64,000 nucleotides of DNA from Butyrivibrio fibrisolvens. GTDB taxonomy: Bacteria; Bacillota; Clostridia; Lachnospirales; Lachnospiraceae. Positions 33,861 through 42,438 of this stretch are shown in pieces. Under the pieces are notes generated by a model that did not search any database, was not told the origin of the DNA, and saw nothing but the letters and a program-made list of their open reading frames with translations. The position numbers and the translations under genes are program-made. The DNA lies in NCBI RefSeq assembly GCF_037113525.1, contig NZ_CP146963.1, forward strand, positions 2,356,001-2,420,000. The letters run 5' to 3'. Each line of letters opens with the position of its first letter. Within the stretch, counting starts at the first letter, position 1.

Positions 33861-34646
33861 TTACAGATAAATTTTGTACTTTCCTTCGGTATCAGTCATA
33901 GGAACTTCGAATGTGCCCTTCTCATCTTCTCCCTTTAAGAAAGTCTCAACTCTGTGAAGTCTTATCGCATTGGGCTGCATCTCTTCGCCGCACTCTCTCA
34001 TGAAGTTCTCTACTACCATGCCGGGCTTTAAGTGGTCGGCACTTCCTGAACTTACGAAGATGTGGATACAGGAAATTTCATCATCAATATTATTATCAAC
34101 AAATCTGTATTCAGGATCAGAGAAGCCTTTAAGATCCTTCTTTTTAACAACTTCAGATTTGAAGATAAGAGGCTTCATGTTGATTTCTGTCTCGCCTCTC
34201 TTTGTCTTCTTGATAGCAGGAAGATTGTCCTTGGCCATATAAGTTACAAGTCTATCTTCCCAGCCTGCTTCAGGCTCCTTACCTTCACGGAAAGTCATGA
34301 TCCACTCTGCTGCATCAACAAGGGCCATTGCCTTCTCTGCGTGCTCATCAAGAATGCAACCGTCTAAGATCTCAACACCTTCGTTCATGACACTGTTGAG
34401 CTGATAGATCAAAACCTTCATGTCAGGTTCTGAGTTCATCTGGATATCAAGATATTCACCGTCAGATGTAGCTCCAACACTCAAAGGCTCTGCAAATGAC
34501 AGAACCTGATGAGGGCTGAATCCCTCTGAATACTTGACATCAATATCTGCTCGTCTATTTACCTTCTGAAAATATCTCATAAGATCAAGATGCCCTATAA
34601 AACGAATAGGACCTCTTTTACTGAATTTTAACCTTACTTTTACCAT
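33861..34646 (-). CDS. TIGR03936/DUF2344 radical-SAM-associated protein
   Basis: A 261-residue protein starting MVKVRLKFSKRGPIRFIGHLDLMRYFQ, the hallmark opening of the DUF2344 family. SPHQVLSFAEPLSVGATSDGEYLDI follows near residue 45. It is nearly always encoded next to, or fused with, the B12-binding radical SAM protein found here at 34860-36761, and probably works on the same unknown substrate. AAGGAA precedes the start. A repeat element fills the gap to the radical SAM gene. Confidence 0.9.
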   Translation of the reverse strand: MVKVRLKFSKRGPIRFIGHLDLMRYFQKVNRRADIDVKYSEGFSPHQVLSFAEPLSVGATSDGEYLDIQMNSEPDMKVLIYQLNSVMNEGVEILDGCILDEHAEKAMALVDAAEWIMTFREGKEPEAGWEDRLVTYMAKDNLPAIKKTKRGETEINMKPLIFKSEVVKKKDLKGFSDPEYRFVDNNIDDEISCIHIFVSSGSADHLKPGMVVENFMRECGEEMQPNAIRLHRVETFLKGEDEKGTFEVPMTDTEGKYKIYL

Positions 34647-34708
34647 TTATTATTCCTTTTTTGCTTATGCAAAGTCGGCTACTACGCCGCTATTAGCTTG
34701 AAATGCGC

Positions 34709-34845
34709 AGTGTCATTTCCTTTTTAGGCCTTTGCGAGCGGCCGGTACTTGCTTTTTAAATACAAAGCTCTGCTTTTGGATTTTAAAAGCTTAGTACCGT
34801 TGCCAGCGAGAAAGAGCGAAAGCGTGCCTACAAAGGATTGACACT
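34709..34845. repeat. Long inverted repeat with GC-rich core, family C
   Basis: Outer arms agtgtca...taggc (34709-34729) and gccta...tgacact (34826-34845) pair with few mismatches. Inside, cggtactt and ttagtaccg pair, and the strand continues gccagcgagaaagagcgaaa. The core is closely similar, in opposite orientation, to 46506-46590: both contain gagcggccggtactt and gccagcgagaaagagcgA/Gaa. Confidence 0.88.
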
Positions 34846-34859
34846 AGCAATTCATGAAA

Positions 34860-36761
34860 TCAAACAGCGTAGCCGACGTTCTTGTCTGTTTTTGGTTCCA
34901 TACAGATTCCCACGCCATACTGCTTAGCGCCGCATCCCATACACTGGTTTGCGCAGTTCTTGGAAATCTTGCCTTCCTGAGATGTGTGCCACTCTCTAAG
35001 AAGGAATGACTTTGTAACGCCGCAGTCCAGAATATCCCAAGGGAATATCTCATCATCCGGTCTTGTACGACTTACATAGAACCATGGATCGATTCCAAGT
35101 TCTTCAAAGGTCTCCATCCATACATCATACTTGTAGTACTCGCCCCATGCATCGTAGAGGCAGCCTTTCTCATAAGCACGAAGGATTGCCTTACAAAGCT
35201 TTCTGTCGCCTCTTGCGAATACGCCTTCGAGCATACTTGCGTTGGCTTCGTGCCAGTTGTATTTGATTCTCTTCTGGTTAACCTGAGATCTGATACCGGC
35301 TTTGGTCTTGGCTGCTTTTTCAAGGAACTCTTCAGGTCTGCACATCGGCGCCCACTGGAATGGTGTGAACGGCTTTGGAACAAAAAAGCTTGTGCTGGCT
35401 GTGATCTCTACAGACTGGCCGTTTCTCTTTTCCTTAGGAACGGTGTCAAAATACTCAGCAGCAACCTTGTTACAAATCTCGCCAATTCCAGCAATATCTT
35501 CGTCTGTCTCCCACGGATGACCCAGCATGAAGTAGAACTTAACCTTGTTCCAACCGCCAAGGAAGGCTTCGTGAGAACCTCTTAAAATGTCCTCTTCAGT
35601 TACACCCTTGTTGATGACGTCTCTAAGGCGCTGTGTTCCGGCTTCTGCCGCAAATGTAAGTGAACTCTTCTTGATATCCTGAACCTTGCTCATGACATCA
35701 AGTGAGAAATTGTCGATTCGAAGTGAAGGAAGCGAGATGTTGACATGCTTACTTCCGCACTCTTTTAACAGGAAATCAAGGAGCTGAGGAAGCTGCTCGT
35801 AGTCTGAGGTTGAAAGAGAGCTAAGTGAGATCTCCTCATATCCAGTGTTCTTAAGAAGCTCAACTGCCTGCTTTTCAAGGACTTCGTGGCTCTTTTCCCT
35901 CTTAGGTCTGTAAAGCTGGCCAGCCTGACAGAAACGGCATCCTCTGATGCAGCCGCGCATAACTTCGAGAACGATACGGTCCTGAGTTGCTTTGATGAAA
36001 GGAACTACAGGCTTACTTGGATAGAAAGCGTGGTCGAGGTCGGTTACGATGTCCTTGGTGATGTGTGAAGGGATGCCTTCAACAGTAGGATTCATGGACT
36101 CGATGGTGCCGTCTTCCTTGTATTTGACTTCGTAAAGGGACGGAATGTACATTCCCGGGATTGATGCGGCTTTGATAAGGAAGTCGCGGCGGGAAGTGCC
36201 ATCTGCCTTGCACTGCTCATAAAGGTCGAATAGGGCTCTGTAGTGGTTTTCACCCTCACCTATATAGAATATGTCAAAAAAGTCTGCGATCGGCTCAGGG
36301 TTATAAGTGCAAGGGCCGCCGCCGATTACGATCGGGCAAGACCAGTCGGTACGCTCAGCGCTTGTAAATGGAATTCCTGAAAGGTCGAGAACCTGCAGGA
36401 TGTTGGTATAGCACAGCTCGTACTGAAGGGTGAAGCCGAGGAAATCGAAATCATGGACAGGGTCCTGGGATTCCAGTGCAAAAAGAGGGATCTTGTTCTC
36501 TCTCATGACCTGATCCATGTCAGTCCATGGCGAATAAACACGTTCGCACCATACGTCGTCGTAGGAATTGAACATGCCGTAAAGAATCTGAATGCCCAGG
36601 TGGGACATTCCTATTTCGTAAACATCGGGGAAGCAGAATGCGAAGCGAATCTTCACATCCTTAAGATCTTTGGTAACGCTGTTGACTTCGTTACCTATAT
36701 ATCTCTCCGGCTTGGAGCAGGAAAGAAGGATATCATCACTAAGTGCCAGTTTTTCGTTCAT
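34860..36761 (-). CDS. TIGR03960-family B12-binding radical SAM protein
   Basis: A 633-residue protein. The N-terminal part resembles the B12-binding domain of the family (FCFPDVYEIGMSHLGIQILYG). The radical SAM cluster site is RGCIRGCRFCQAGQLYRP near residue 272, with three cysteines in CxxxCxxC. Further cysteines near the C-terminus (NCANQCMGCGAKQYG) may hold another cluster. The substrate is not established. It forms a unit with the DUF2344 gene and rng. GGAG precedes the start. Confidence 0.92.
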   Translation of the reverse strand: MNEKLALSDDILLSCSKPERYIGNEVNSVTKDLKDVKIRFAFCFPDVYEIGMSHLGIQILYGMFNSYDDVWCERVYSPWTDMDQVMRENKIPLFALESQDPVHDFDFLGFTLQYELCYTNILQVLDLSGIPFTSAERTDWSCPIVIGGGPCTYNPEPIADFFDIFYIGEGENHYRALFDLYEQCKADGTSRRDFLIKAASIPGMYIPSLYEVKYKEDGTIESMNPTVEGIPSHITKDIVTDLDHAFYPSKPVVPFIKATQDRIVLEVMRGCIRGCRFCQAGQLYRPKREKSHEVLEKQAVELLKNTGYEEISLSSLSTSDYEQLPQLLDFLLKECGSKHVNISLPSLRIDNFSLDVMSKVQDIKKSSLTFAAEAGTQRLRDVINKGVTEEDILRGSHEAFLGGWNKVKFYFMLGHPWETDEDIAGIGEICNKVAAEYFDTVPKEKRNGQSVEITASTSFFVPKPFTPFQWAPMCRPEEFLEKAAKTKAGIRSQVNQKRIKYNWHEANASMLEGVFARGDRKLCKAILRAYEKGCLYDAWGEYYKYDVWMETFEELGIDPWFYVSRTRPDDEIFPWDILDCGVTKSFLLREWHTSQEGKISKNCANQCMGCGAKQYGVGICMEPKTDKNVGYAV

Positions 36762-36794
36762 AAAATCTCCATATTGCTTGAAAAGTACTGATGT

Positions 36795-37027
36795 ACGTGC
36801 TTCATTGTCGCGGGGGTAAGTTTTTGCCTCAGGGCTCTGACAAATATTATCATTAGCCTCACTGAAAATTTTTTGAGTTTTCTAAGGGCCTTCTACGCTG
36901 GCGTGGGCACGTTGTACTTTCGCTTCGAAGGCCCTAAGAAAAATCAAAAAAATTTTCAAATCGGCTAATGATAATATTTGTCAGAGTCCTGATTCTAAGT
37001 TGTCGCCCGGGTGGTAATGAAGGACGT
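36795..37027. repeat. 233-bp long inverted repeat with about 100-nt arms
   Basis: Left arm 36795-36893 and right arm 36927-37027 are complementary, with a perfect stretch of more than 20 bp (36837-36858 with the mirror near 36962-36983) and perfect ends at both extremes. The 33-nt loop is GC-rich (acgctggcgtgggcacg). It lies upstream of the radical SAM gene and encodes nothing convincing. The mid-portion of the arms (36807-36835) has diverged while inner and outer parts stay paired. The rest of the 36762-37220 gap shows nothing else. Confidence 0.92.
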
Positions 37028-37220
37028 AGTTTTCTTATCTTCACATATCATACCATATATACGTTAAGCATGCTATGACTAGGAGATTTCTATATTGTAT
37101 TTATTGCTATTGATAATCTTTTACAGAGACTTCGAAAAGATCATGGACGTTGTTTCCTATAGGAATTGTTGCAAAGTACATTTGGTCGTTATCAAGTTTT
37201 TGGATTGCCTTTCTGTCTTC

Positions 37221-37781
37221 TTAATAAATCTTAAATTTTCCGTTTGGATATTTTTTGCCAAGCCATCCGCATGGCAAGTGACCGGATTCGTATATCTTTA
37301 GCATATCGTCATAAAATACGGATTCATAATACTCTTTGTAGGAATATGTTAATGCAATATTTACTATATCGGAGTATATATGATCACCCATTTTTTCTGG
37401 AATCCCTAACTTTCTACAGCTCTCTATAATTATGTTCGAGATTCCAGAAATAATATCATCTTTAACTTCATCAACCATTTGATTCCAACAATGATATTTA
37501 CGTGAATGGTGCAATGACAGAAATCCCGTAAGATCATTGCGGGCATTTATACATGTGTTACCCCATTTGACGTCATCTAACATCTTTTCAATTTCTTTTA
37601 TTCTTTTTATATAGGTATATTCAAATGATAGATCAAGCTCATCCTGCCTTCCACAATTACTGAGCCAGTTTATTTTAAGAAGCCTATCTTTGATTTCTTT
37701 ATTAAGAGTAATTTTATCAGCATCTTTGGGGATAAAAATTTCTTCAATTAGTTTTTTGTAATCGTATTTTTCTTCATTCAT
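37221..37781 (-). CDS. Hypothetical cytosolic protein
   Basis: A 186-residue soluble protein, rich in Asp, Glu, Lys and Tyr. It ends with SGHLPCGWLGKKYPNGKFKIY, a C-terminal pattern (PCGW...yPxGkxxxY) I associate with small proteins found beside contact-dependent or polymorphic toxin genes. That would make it immunity-like, but I cannot confirm it. The ribosome-binding site is weak. It lies 55 bp downstream of another orphan small gene, far from any toxin gene in the window. Confidence 0.6.
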   Translation of the reverse strand: MNEEKYDYKKLIEEIFIPKDADKITLNKEIKDRLLKINWLSNCGRQDELDLSFEYTYIKRIKEIEKMLDDVKWGNTCINARNDLTGFLSLHHSRKYHCWNQMVDEVKDDIISGISNIIIESCRKLGIPEKMGDHIYSDIVNIALTYSYKEYYESVFYDDMLKIYESGHLPCGWLGKKYPNGKFKIY

Positions 37782-37835
37782 ATTTGTTGCTCTACTTATT
37801 AATGATCTTCTCCTTTAACGTTCGCTTGTATCCAA

Positions 37836-38042
37836 TCAATCAACAATTGTATTTCTGAAAGAGCTTTTTTCTAAATTTTCTATTCTAAGCTCTGCTCCAT
37901 CTTGTAAATAAGCAATGCCCAATTCTTTAATTGCTTTAGAAAGATACTTATCATAGATCCTTTGAGAAGCAATAACTTCACTTACTATTTCATCTGCATT
38001 ACCGTAAATATTGTCATCATACTTATATATATCAACAGACAT
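37836..38042 (-). CDS. Small hypothetical protein
   Basis: A 68-residue acidic protein starting MSVDIYKYDDNIYGNADEIV, with AGAGG upstream. It is predicted largely helical, with no signal or membrane segment. It could be a small partner or a fragment of a larger secretion-system protein. It is followed 54 bp later by the 37221-37781 gene, and the two are probably co-transcribed. I do not recognise the family. Confidence 0.55.
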   Translation of the reverse strand: MSVDIYKYDDNIYGNADEIVSEVIASQRIYDKYLSKAIKELGIAYLQDGAELRIENLEKSSFRNTIVD

Positions 38043-38102
38043 TATTATTTACCTCTTTGATTTACAAAAAATCATAATTCTAAACTGACAGATTTATTAG
38101 AT

Positions 38103-39107
38103 TCATTTTAGCAATTTCTCGATTTCTCTGACAGCAGCCATGTATCGTTCCTGATACGAACCTTTTATGGATACGACTTGTTTGCCATGAGAAAGTATCA
38201 GGTCTTTGATCTGGTTGCTATATTTAAGCCTATCATCTCTAATGACTTCACTTCTGTCTCCGTCCTGAACAAAAGGAACATCCGGCTCAAGAAACAGAAT
38301 CAAATCATAGGTATTGATGGCATCTATGGCATCGGACAAAGCTTTATTTTTCTCGATCTCAGGATCATTGAGGAAGTTCATGTAAAACTGGGTAACAAGA
38401 GCATCGGTATCAACAAACAGTACTTTATTACTGTTTTCTATAGCCTTAATCTCATTAAGCTTATGCTGCAACAATATTTCTGTAAAATCCGCAGATAGCA
38501 TCATCAGGTCTGTGCCGCTTTTCTCGGAAAGATCTCTTCCAGCCTCATCTATATAATTTGTTGCAAAACGATTTGCAAGATTGATTGTTAATGTGGATTT
38601 ACCAGTGCTCTCACCGCCCATCAAAAGAACTTTTTTTACATAAAAAGGCTTAACCACATTTGGGAGCCACTCCCAATGCTCATATGGATTCTTTCTAATC
38701 TGCGTAGAGCTGATTTCATTTCTGGGGAATCTATGCAGCTCACTATCTGGATAGCACTTATTCCAAAAGCTGTTTTCATCATAATCGTCGCCGCAAAAGA
38801 CGATATCAATAGGTTTACCAATTTGCTCTTTTACCTTCTTAGCATCTGCATCCCAGCAGTCTTCGTTGTAATCTTCCTTGGAAGCTGTATCGTCCTCAAG
38901 CATTATGATACTAACATTCCCGATGTGCTTGGTAAGCTGATACAGCCACCTGTATCTAACTCTGTAATCGATCTCGCTGCGATTAGTGCCAACGCTTAAT
39001 ACTATATATAATTCCTCGCACATGTTGGCTGCCTGTATTATGCAGTCAACGTGGCCCAGGTGCAGCGGATTGAAGGATCCGCCATACATTCCAACTTTAT
39101 ATCTCAT
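38103..39107 (-). CDS. nadR: Bifunctional NadR-like NMN adenylyltransferase / ribosylnicotinamide kinase
   Basis: A 334-residue fusion for salvage of nicotinamide riboside to NAD. The start ATG 39107 follows AGGAGG. The N-terminal adenylyltransferase has GMYGGSFNPLHLGHV and the closing motif EISSTQIRKNP. The C-terminal kinase has a P-loop LLMGGESTGKSTLT, then FVDTDALVTQFY and LFLEPDVPFVQDG. The N-terminal repressor helix-turn-helix of enterobacterial NadR is absent. It overlaps the 3' end of pnuC by 11 bp, so uptake and phosphorylation are coupled. Confidence 0.93.
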   Translation of the reverse strand: MRYKVGMYGGSFNPLHLGHVDCIIQAANMCEELYIVLSVGTNRSEIDYRVRYRWLYQLTKHIGNVSIIMLEDDTASKEDYNEDCWDADAKKVKEQIGKPIDIVFCGDDYDENSFWNKCYPDSELHRFPRNEISSTQIRKNPYEHWEWLPNVVKPFYVKKVLLMGGESTGKSTLTINLANRFATNYIDEAGRDLSEKSGTDLMMLSADFTEILLQHKLNEIKAIENSNKVLFVDTDALVTQFYMNFLNDPEIEKNKALSDAIDAINTYDLILFLEPDVPFVQDGDRSEVIRDDRLKYSNQIKDLILSHGKQVVSIKGSYQERYMAAVREIEKLLK

Positions 39108-39795
39108 TTTTCTTAGCCTCCTTATACCAGCGGAAGAACATGATGAACGCATTTACAAGATACACCGACCACATAGCCAGCGTAGCAATTGTTTCGCCGC
39201 CCTGCATAAAATTGACAGCCCACATAAATACCGTGACGACATCAACAACGATCCACAGGATCCACTGTTCAGTAAGACGCTTAATTGAAAGTATCTGAGC
39301 TACTATCGATACAACGGTACTCATACTGTCAATATATGGCAGATTACCACCAAGCATCTTAAGAATCATTCCATAGCCAACAATTCCAATCGCTGTAATA
39401 GTGTAAAGTATAAGACTTTTTGATGGATTAAGACGTTCTTTAATGACTTCACCTGTTTCAGAATTCATATATTTGCGCCAGGCGATGAATCCTACGAAAT
39501 TGAGAGGCAGATAGTATAAGACATTCAACATTACTTCGCCATAATATTTTGCTCCGAAAGCAACTATGGCATATAGAATTGTGTTAAAAAATCCAAAGAT
39601 AAACGATGAACGCTTGCCTTTGCCGGTAAGTATTACGCACCATACACCAGTAAGAGCTGCAAAAAGACTGATCAGCGAATCTTTCCAGTAAATAGATAAT
39701 CCAAGTATAACAGCTGTGGCAATCGCAAGCCACGCCACATCAAATACTTTCCATCCGGCAAGCTCTTCTTTTAAATAGTTACGTATTGCTTTCAT
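39097..39795 (-). CDS. pnuC: PnuC nicotinamide riboside transporter
   Basis: A 232-residue membrane protein with seven predicted helices that lets nicotinamide riboside cross the membrane by facilitated diffusion. Family features include the TGVWCVILTGKGKRSSFIFG region, LPLNFVGFIAWRKY and QWILWIVVDVVTVFMW. Trapping by the kinase half of the overlapping nadR product drives uptake. AAAGG precedes the start. Confidence 0.94.
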   Translation of the reverse strand: MKAIRNYLKEELAGWKVFDVAWLAIATAVILGLSIYWKDSLISLFAALTGVWCVILTGKGKRSSFIFGFFNTILYAIVAFGAKYYGEVMLNVLYYLPLNFVGFIAWRKYMNSETGEVIKERLNPSKSLILYTITAIGIVGYGMILKMLGGNLPYIDSMSTVVSIVAQILSIKRLTEQWILWIVVDVVTVFMWAVNFMQGGETIATLAMWSVYLVNAFIMFFRWYKEAKKNEI

Positions 39796-39828
39796 AAATA
39801 AATTCCTTTCGGTTGTCGTAGGCGAAAA

Positions 39829-39849
39829 CCCACTGCCAAGGGCGGTGGG
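39829..39849 (-). promoter_or_regulatory. Hairpin in the pnuC-nadR leader
   Basis: cccactgcc (39829-39837) and ggcggtggg (39841-39849) pair around 3 nt, about 35 nt before the pnuC start. It is the only GC-rich structure in the 328-base gap 39796-40123. It could be part of a leader control element, but I do not recognise a known NAD riboswitch. Confidence 0.4.
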
Positions 39850-40029
39850 AGGAGCCTTGTAATTTCTTCTTTGCTGACGGGATAAAATTTATTCTCGGTA
39901 TTGTTTTTCAAAAAAATCATATCTCATAAATTATTAACTCTCGCATCATTTAACTCTGAATCTGTCCAGACATATAAACATGCCTTGTTACAGTATAACA
40001 TCTATAACGCAAAAAATACCTAATACCCT

Positions 40030-40080
40030 AAATAATCCCAAAGCTTTATCTGATGAAAAAGGCAAGCTCTTAGATTATTT
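40030..40080 (-). terminator. Possible terminator of the his operon
   Basis: aaataatc (40030-40037) pairs with gattattt (40073-40080), with an inner agctt / aagct pairing. The T run is weak, so the call is tentative. Confidence 0.35.
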
Positions 40081-40123
40081 AAAGTATTAGGCACTAATAA
40101 TGTTTGAAAATATTTCCTGTATA

Positions 40124-41491
40124 TTATCTGCGGGCAAGTTCGTCGGTTACATCTTCCCATGATACTCCCTTTTCTACCATAAGGACCATCATGTGATACA
40201 GGTAATCTGCCATTTCGTAGACGATCTCGTTGCCGTTAGCGTTCTTGGCAGCGATTGTGATCTCTGTTGCTTCCTCGCCGCACTTTTTTAGGATCTTATC
40301 AAGGCCTTTATCGAAAAGGTAGTTGGTGTAGGAGCCTTCTCTTGGGTTAACCTTGCGGTCTGCGATGACGTTATATACGCTGTCGAGAACCTTCTGGGGG
40401 TTCTTCTCAGTATAGTCTTTCTTGGCAATCTCGTTGAAGAAGCAGCTATAGGAACCTGTGTGGCAGGCAGCGCCGATCTGCTTAACTTTAGCAAGGATCG
40501 TGTCAAGGTCGCAGTCTGCTGTGAGACTCTTAACGTACTGAAAGTGGCCTGAGGTATCGCCCTTTTCCCAGAGTTCATTACGGGATCTGCTAAAATAGGT
40601 CATCTTGCCGGTTCTGAGCGTTGCGTTATAAGCTTCCTCGTTCATGTAAGCGACCATGAGGACCTGATCTGTTCTGTAATCCTGCACTACAACAGGAACC
40701 ATGCCGTTAGAATCAAGCTTGAAGTCTTCCCATTTGTATTTTGCCTCGAAGGTCTGAACGTCGATTCCTGCTTCGATGGCGAACTTTCTGAGGTCATTGA
40801 TGTTCTGAGCGTTAGCTGAAAGGGCTGAGCCTGTTATAGCACATACCTGATCTGAAAAAAGAACTGCCAGCGCGCCGCCTTTCAAGTTAGAAAGGTCAGA
40901 TTCCGGATTGTCGAGATATACGATGTGAGGTATGTCCTTAACGCCTTCTTCAGGAACAACAGGGTTTGATACAAGTTTTTCAGCAAAGCCCGCATTTGAA
41001 TTAAGACCATCTACAGCCGCAGATTCAGGCATGAAGATCATTAGGCTTGCAAGTTCATTTATTGCAGCTGCATTATCAGCAACTATCTTTCTGCTTTCAG
41101 CAGTATCGGCATAGCTTATAACGATCTTGTCCTTGCCGAACTTCTTGGATACTTCTTCAAGTATCTCGGCATTTTCAGCTTTGGAGAAGTTAAGAGCAGC
41201 CATCTTGCATCCTGCATACAGGAGCTTTTTGACATCTTCCATCCTTTTTACATTGCCTGCACCAATAACGGGAACATCTGTCTTGGAGCAGATCTCTTTC
41301 AGGATATCAAGCGAATCCTCATGGCTCTTATCGTCTGTAGACTGGTCGAATACGATGATTGCGTCGCAGTTAGCGTCATTGTAGCTAACTGCGAGCTCTA
41401 CAGGATTTTCAGAGATAACAGTCTTGTCAAAAAAGCTTTTGACTGCTTTTTTATCATTCAGGATTATGGATGGAATAAACTGCTTTTTCAT
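40124..41491 (-). CDS. hisIE: HisF-like domain fused to HisIE
   Basis: A 455-residue three-part protein. Residues about 1-235 resemble the HisF/HisA barrel (NPVELAVSYNDANCDAIIVF and VPVIGAGNVKRMEDVKKLLYAG), but the places of the HisF catalytic aspartates are changed: PSIILND replaces PCLDV and IVISYAD replaces the second Asp strand. Residues about 245-350 are HisI (AYMNEEAYNATLRTGKMTYF, ADCDLDTIL, cysteines in GAACHTGSYSCF). Residues about 360-455 are HisE (KILKKCGEEATEITIAAK, EMADYLYHMMVLM). The C-terminal parts convert PR-ATP to ProFAR; the barrel part is probably non-catalytic. Confidence 0.9.
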   Translation of the reverse strand: MKKQFIPSIILNDKKAVKSFFDKTVISENPVELAVSYNDANCDAIIVFDQSTDDKSHEDSLDILKEICSKTDVPVIGAGNVKRMEDVKKLLYAGCKMAALNFSKAENAEILEEVSKKFGKDKIVISYADTAESRKIVADNAAAINELASLMIFMPESAAVDGLNSNAGFAEKLVSNPVVPEEGVKDIPHIVYLDNPESDLSNLKGGALAVLFSDQVCAITGSALSANAQNINDLRKFAIEAGIDVQTFEAKYKWEDFKLDSNGMVPVVVQDYRTDQVLMVAYMNEEAYNATLRTGKMTYFSRSRNELWEKGDTSGHFQYVKSLTADCDLDTILAKVKQIGAACHTGSYSCFFNEIAKKDYTEKNPQKVLDSVYNVIADRKVNPREGSYTNYLFDKGLDKILKKCGEEATEITIAAKNANGNEIVYEMADYLYHMMVLMVEKGVSWEDVTDELARR

Positions 41492-41581
41492 ATATTTAGG
41501 CCTTTCGATATATTTTAAGTCGATATGAATGTATTAAATACAAGTTATTATCTGGTCATATTACCAAGATAATAGATAATA

Positions 41582-41720
41582 CATTTTTGAATCAAAGATT
41601 CAAAAATGCAGCAATAGAGCAGGTTGAGTTCACCTTCGGTGAAGGCTCTATTGCCAACAGATTCATTGAATCACGAAACACGCAGTAAATGCGTGTTTCT
41701 GTAATTTACGTTCAAGAAGT
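41582..41720. repeat. Multi-hairpin intergenic element, family A copy 1
   Basis: Four hairpins in a row: 41582-41608 (12-bp perfect stem); 41611-41654 (gcaatagagc / gctctattgc with inner ttcacc-ttc-ggtgaa); 41660-41672 (gattca / tgaatc); and 41675-41699 (gaaacacgca / tgcgtgtttc). The same unit, inverted, lies at 63822-63960. Spacer sequences are also conserved (gttcaagaagt at 41710-41720). It fills the gap between hisB and the hisIE fusion. Confidence 0.95.
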
Positions 41721-41763
41721 CATACTTTTTAGATAACTATTCTATGTATTGGTATTCTATAAA

Positions 41764-42351
41764 TCAAAGAGTACCTTTGGTGCTAAGTACGTCTGTGATT
41801 CTCTCATCAAACATAGTTGCCTGATCCATTGCTTTAGCAAAAGCCTTGAACATAGCCTCTATCTTGTGGTGATCATTCTCTCCGGAAAAGAGTCTTAAGT
41901 GAAGATTGATCATAGCGCCGTAAGATACTGAGTAGAAAAACTCGTTAACAAGCTGGGTATCAAACTCTCCCACCATAGGCGCTGTGAAGCTTGCATCCAT
42001 CACAAAGTAAGGTCTGCCGCAAAGGTCAACTGCGCACATGGCACATGCTTCGTCCATAGGAAGGATCATTGAGCCGTAGCGCTTTATACCTTTTTTGTCT
42101 CCAACAGCCTTAGCTATGGCCTGGCCGAGAACAATGCCGGTATCTTCTACGGTGTGGTGTCCGTCGACATTCAGATCGCCCTTAACTTTAACGTCAAGAT
42201 CGAACAGGCCATGGCGTCCAAATGCATCCAGCATGTGGTCAAAAAAGCCTATGCCGGTATCAATACTTGTCTTACCTGTGCCGTCAAGGTTGATTGTTAC
42301 GGTGATGTCTGTTTCTCCGGTTTTTCTTGAGATAGTAGCTGTTCTAGCCAT
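41764..42351 (-). CDS. hisB: Imidazoleglycerol-phosphate dehydratase HisB
   Basis: A 195-residue manganese enzyme for the sixth step of histidine synthesis, without the phosphatase domain of the enterobacterial fusion. Motifs are GIGFFDHMLDAFGRHGLFDL, DGHHTVEDTGIVLGQA, and HHKIEAMFKAFA for the second histidine cluster. AAAGGA precedes the start. Confidence 0.97.
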   Translation of the reverse strand: MARTATISRKTGETDITVTINLDGTGKTSIDTGIGFFDHMLDAFGRHGLFDLDVKVKGDLNVDGHHTVEDTGIVLGQAIAKAVGDKKGIKRYGSMILPMDEACAMCAVDLCGRPYFVMDASFTAPMVGEFDTQLVNEFFYSVSYGAMINLHLRLFSGENDHHKIEAMFKAFAKAMDQATMFDERITDVLSTKGTL

Positions 42352-42438
42352 GTGTCATCCTTTCTATAATGAGGACTTTTTAGTTACATCTTTACTATTT
42401 GTATGATTTACAGTCTTATTGTAAATCTTTCAATTACT

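Noticed and set aside
39796..40123. A known NAD riboswitch before pnuC
   Set aside because: Only one short hairpin is visible and I could not match the conserved core of either NAD riboswitch class; kept only as an unassigned leader hairpin.
41582..41720. Reading the multi-hairpin string as a CRISPR array or integron attC array
   Set aside because: There are no equal-length repeats with spacers, no cas or integron integrase genes, and each hairpin has a different sequence.
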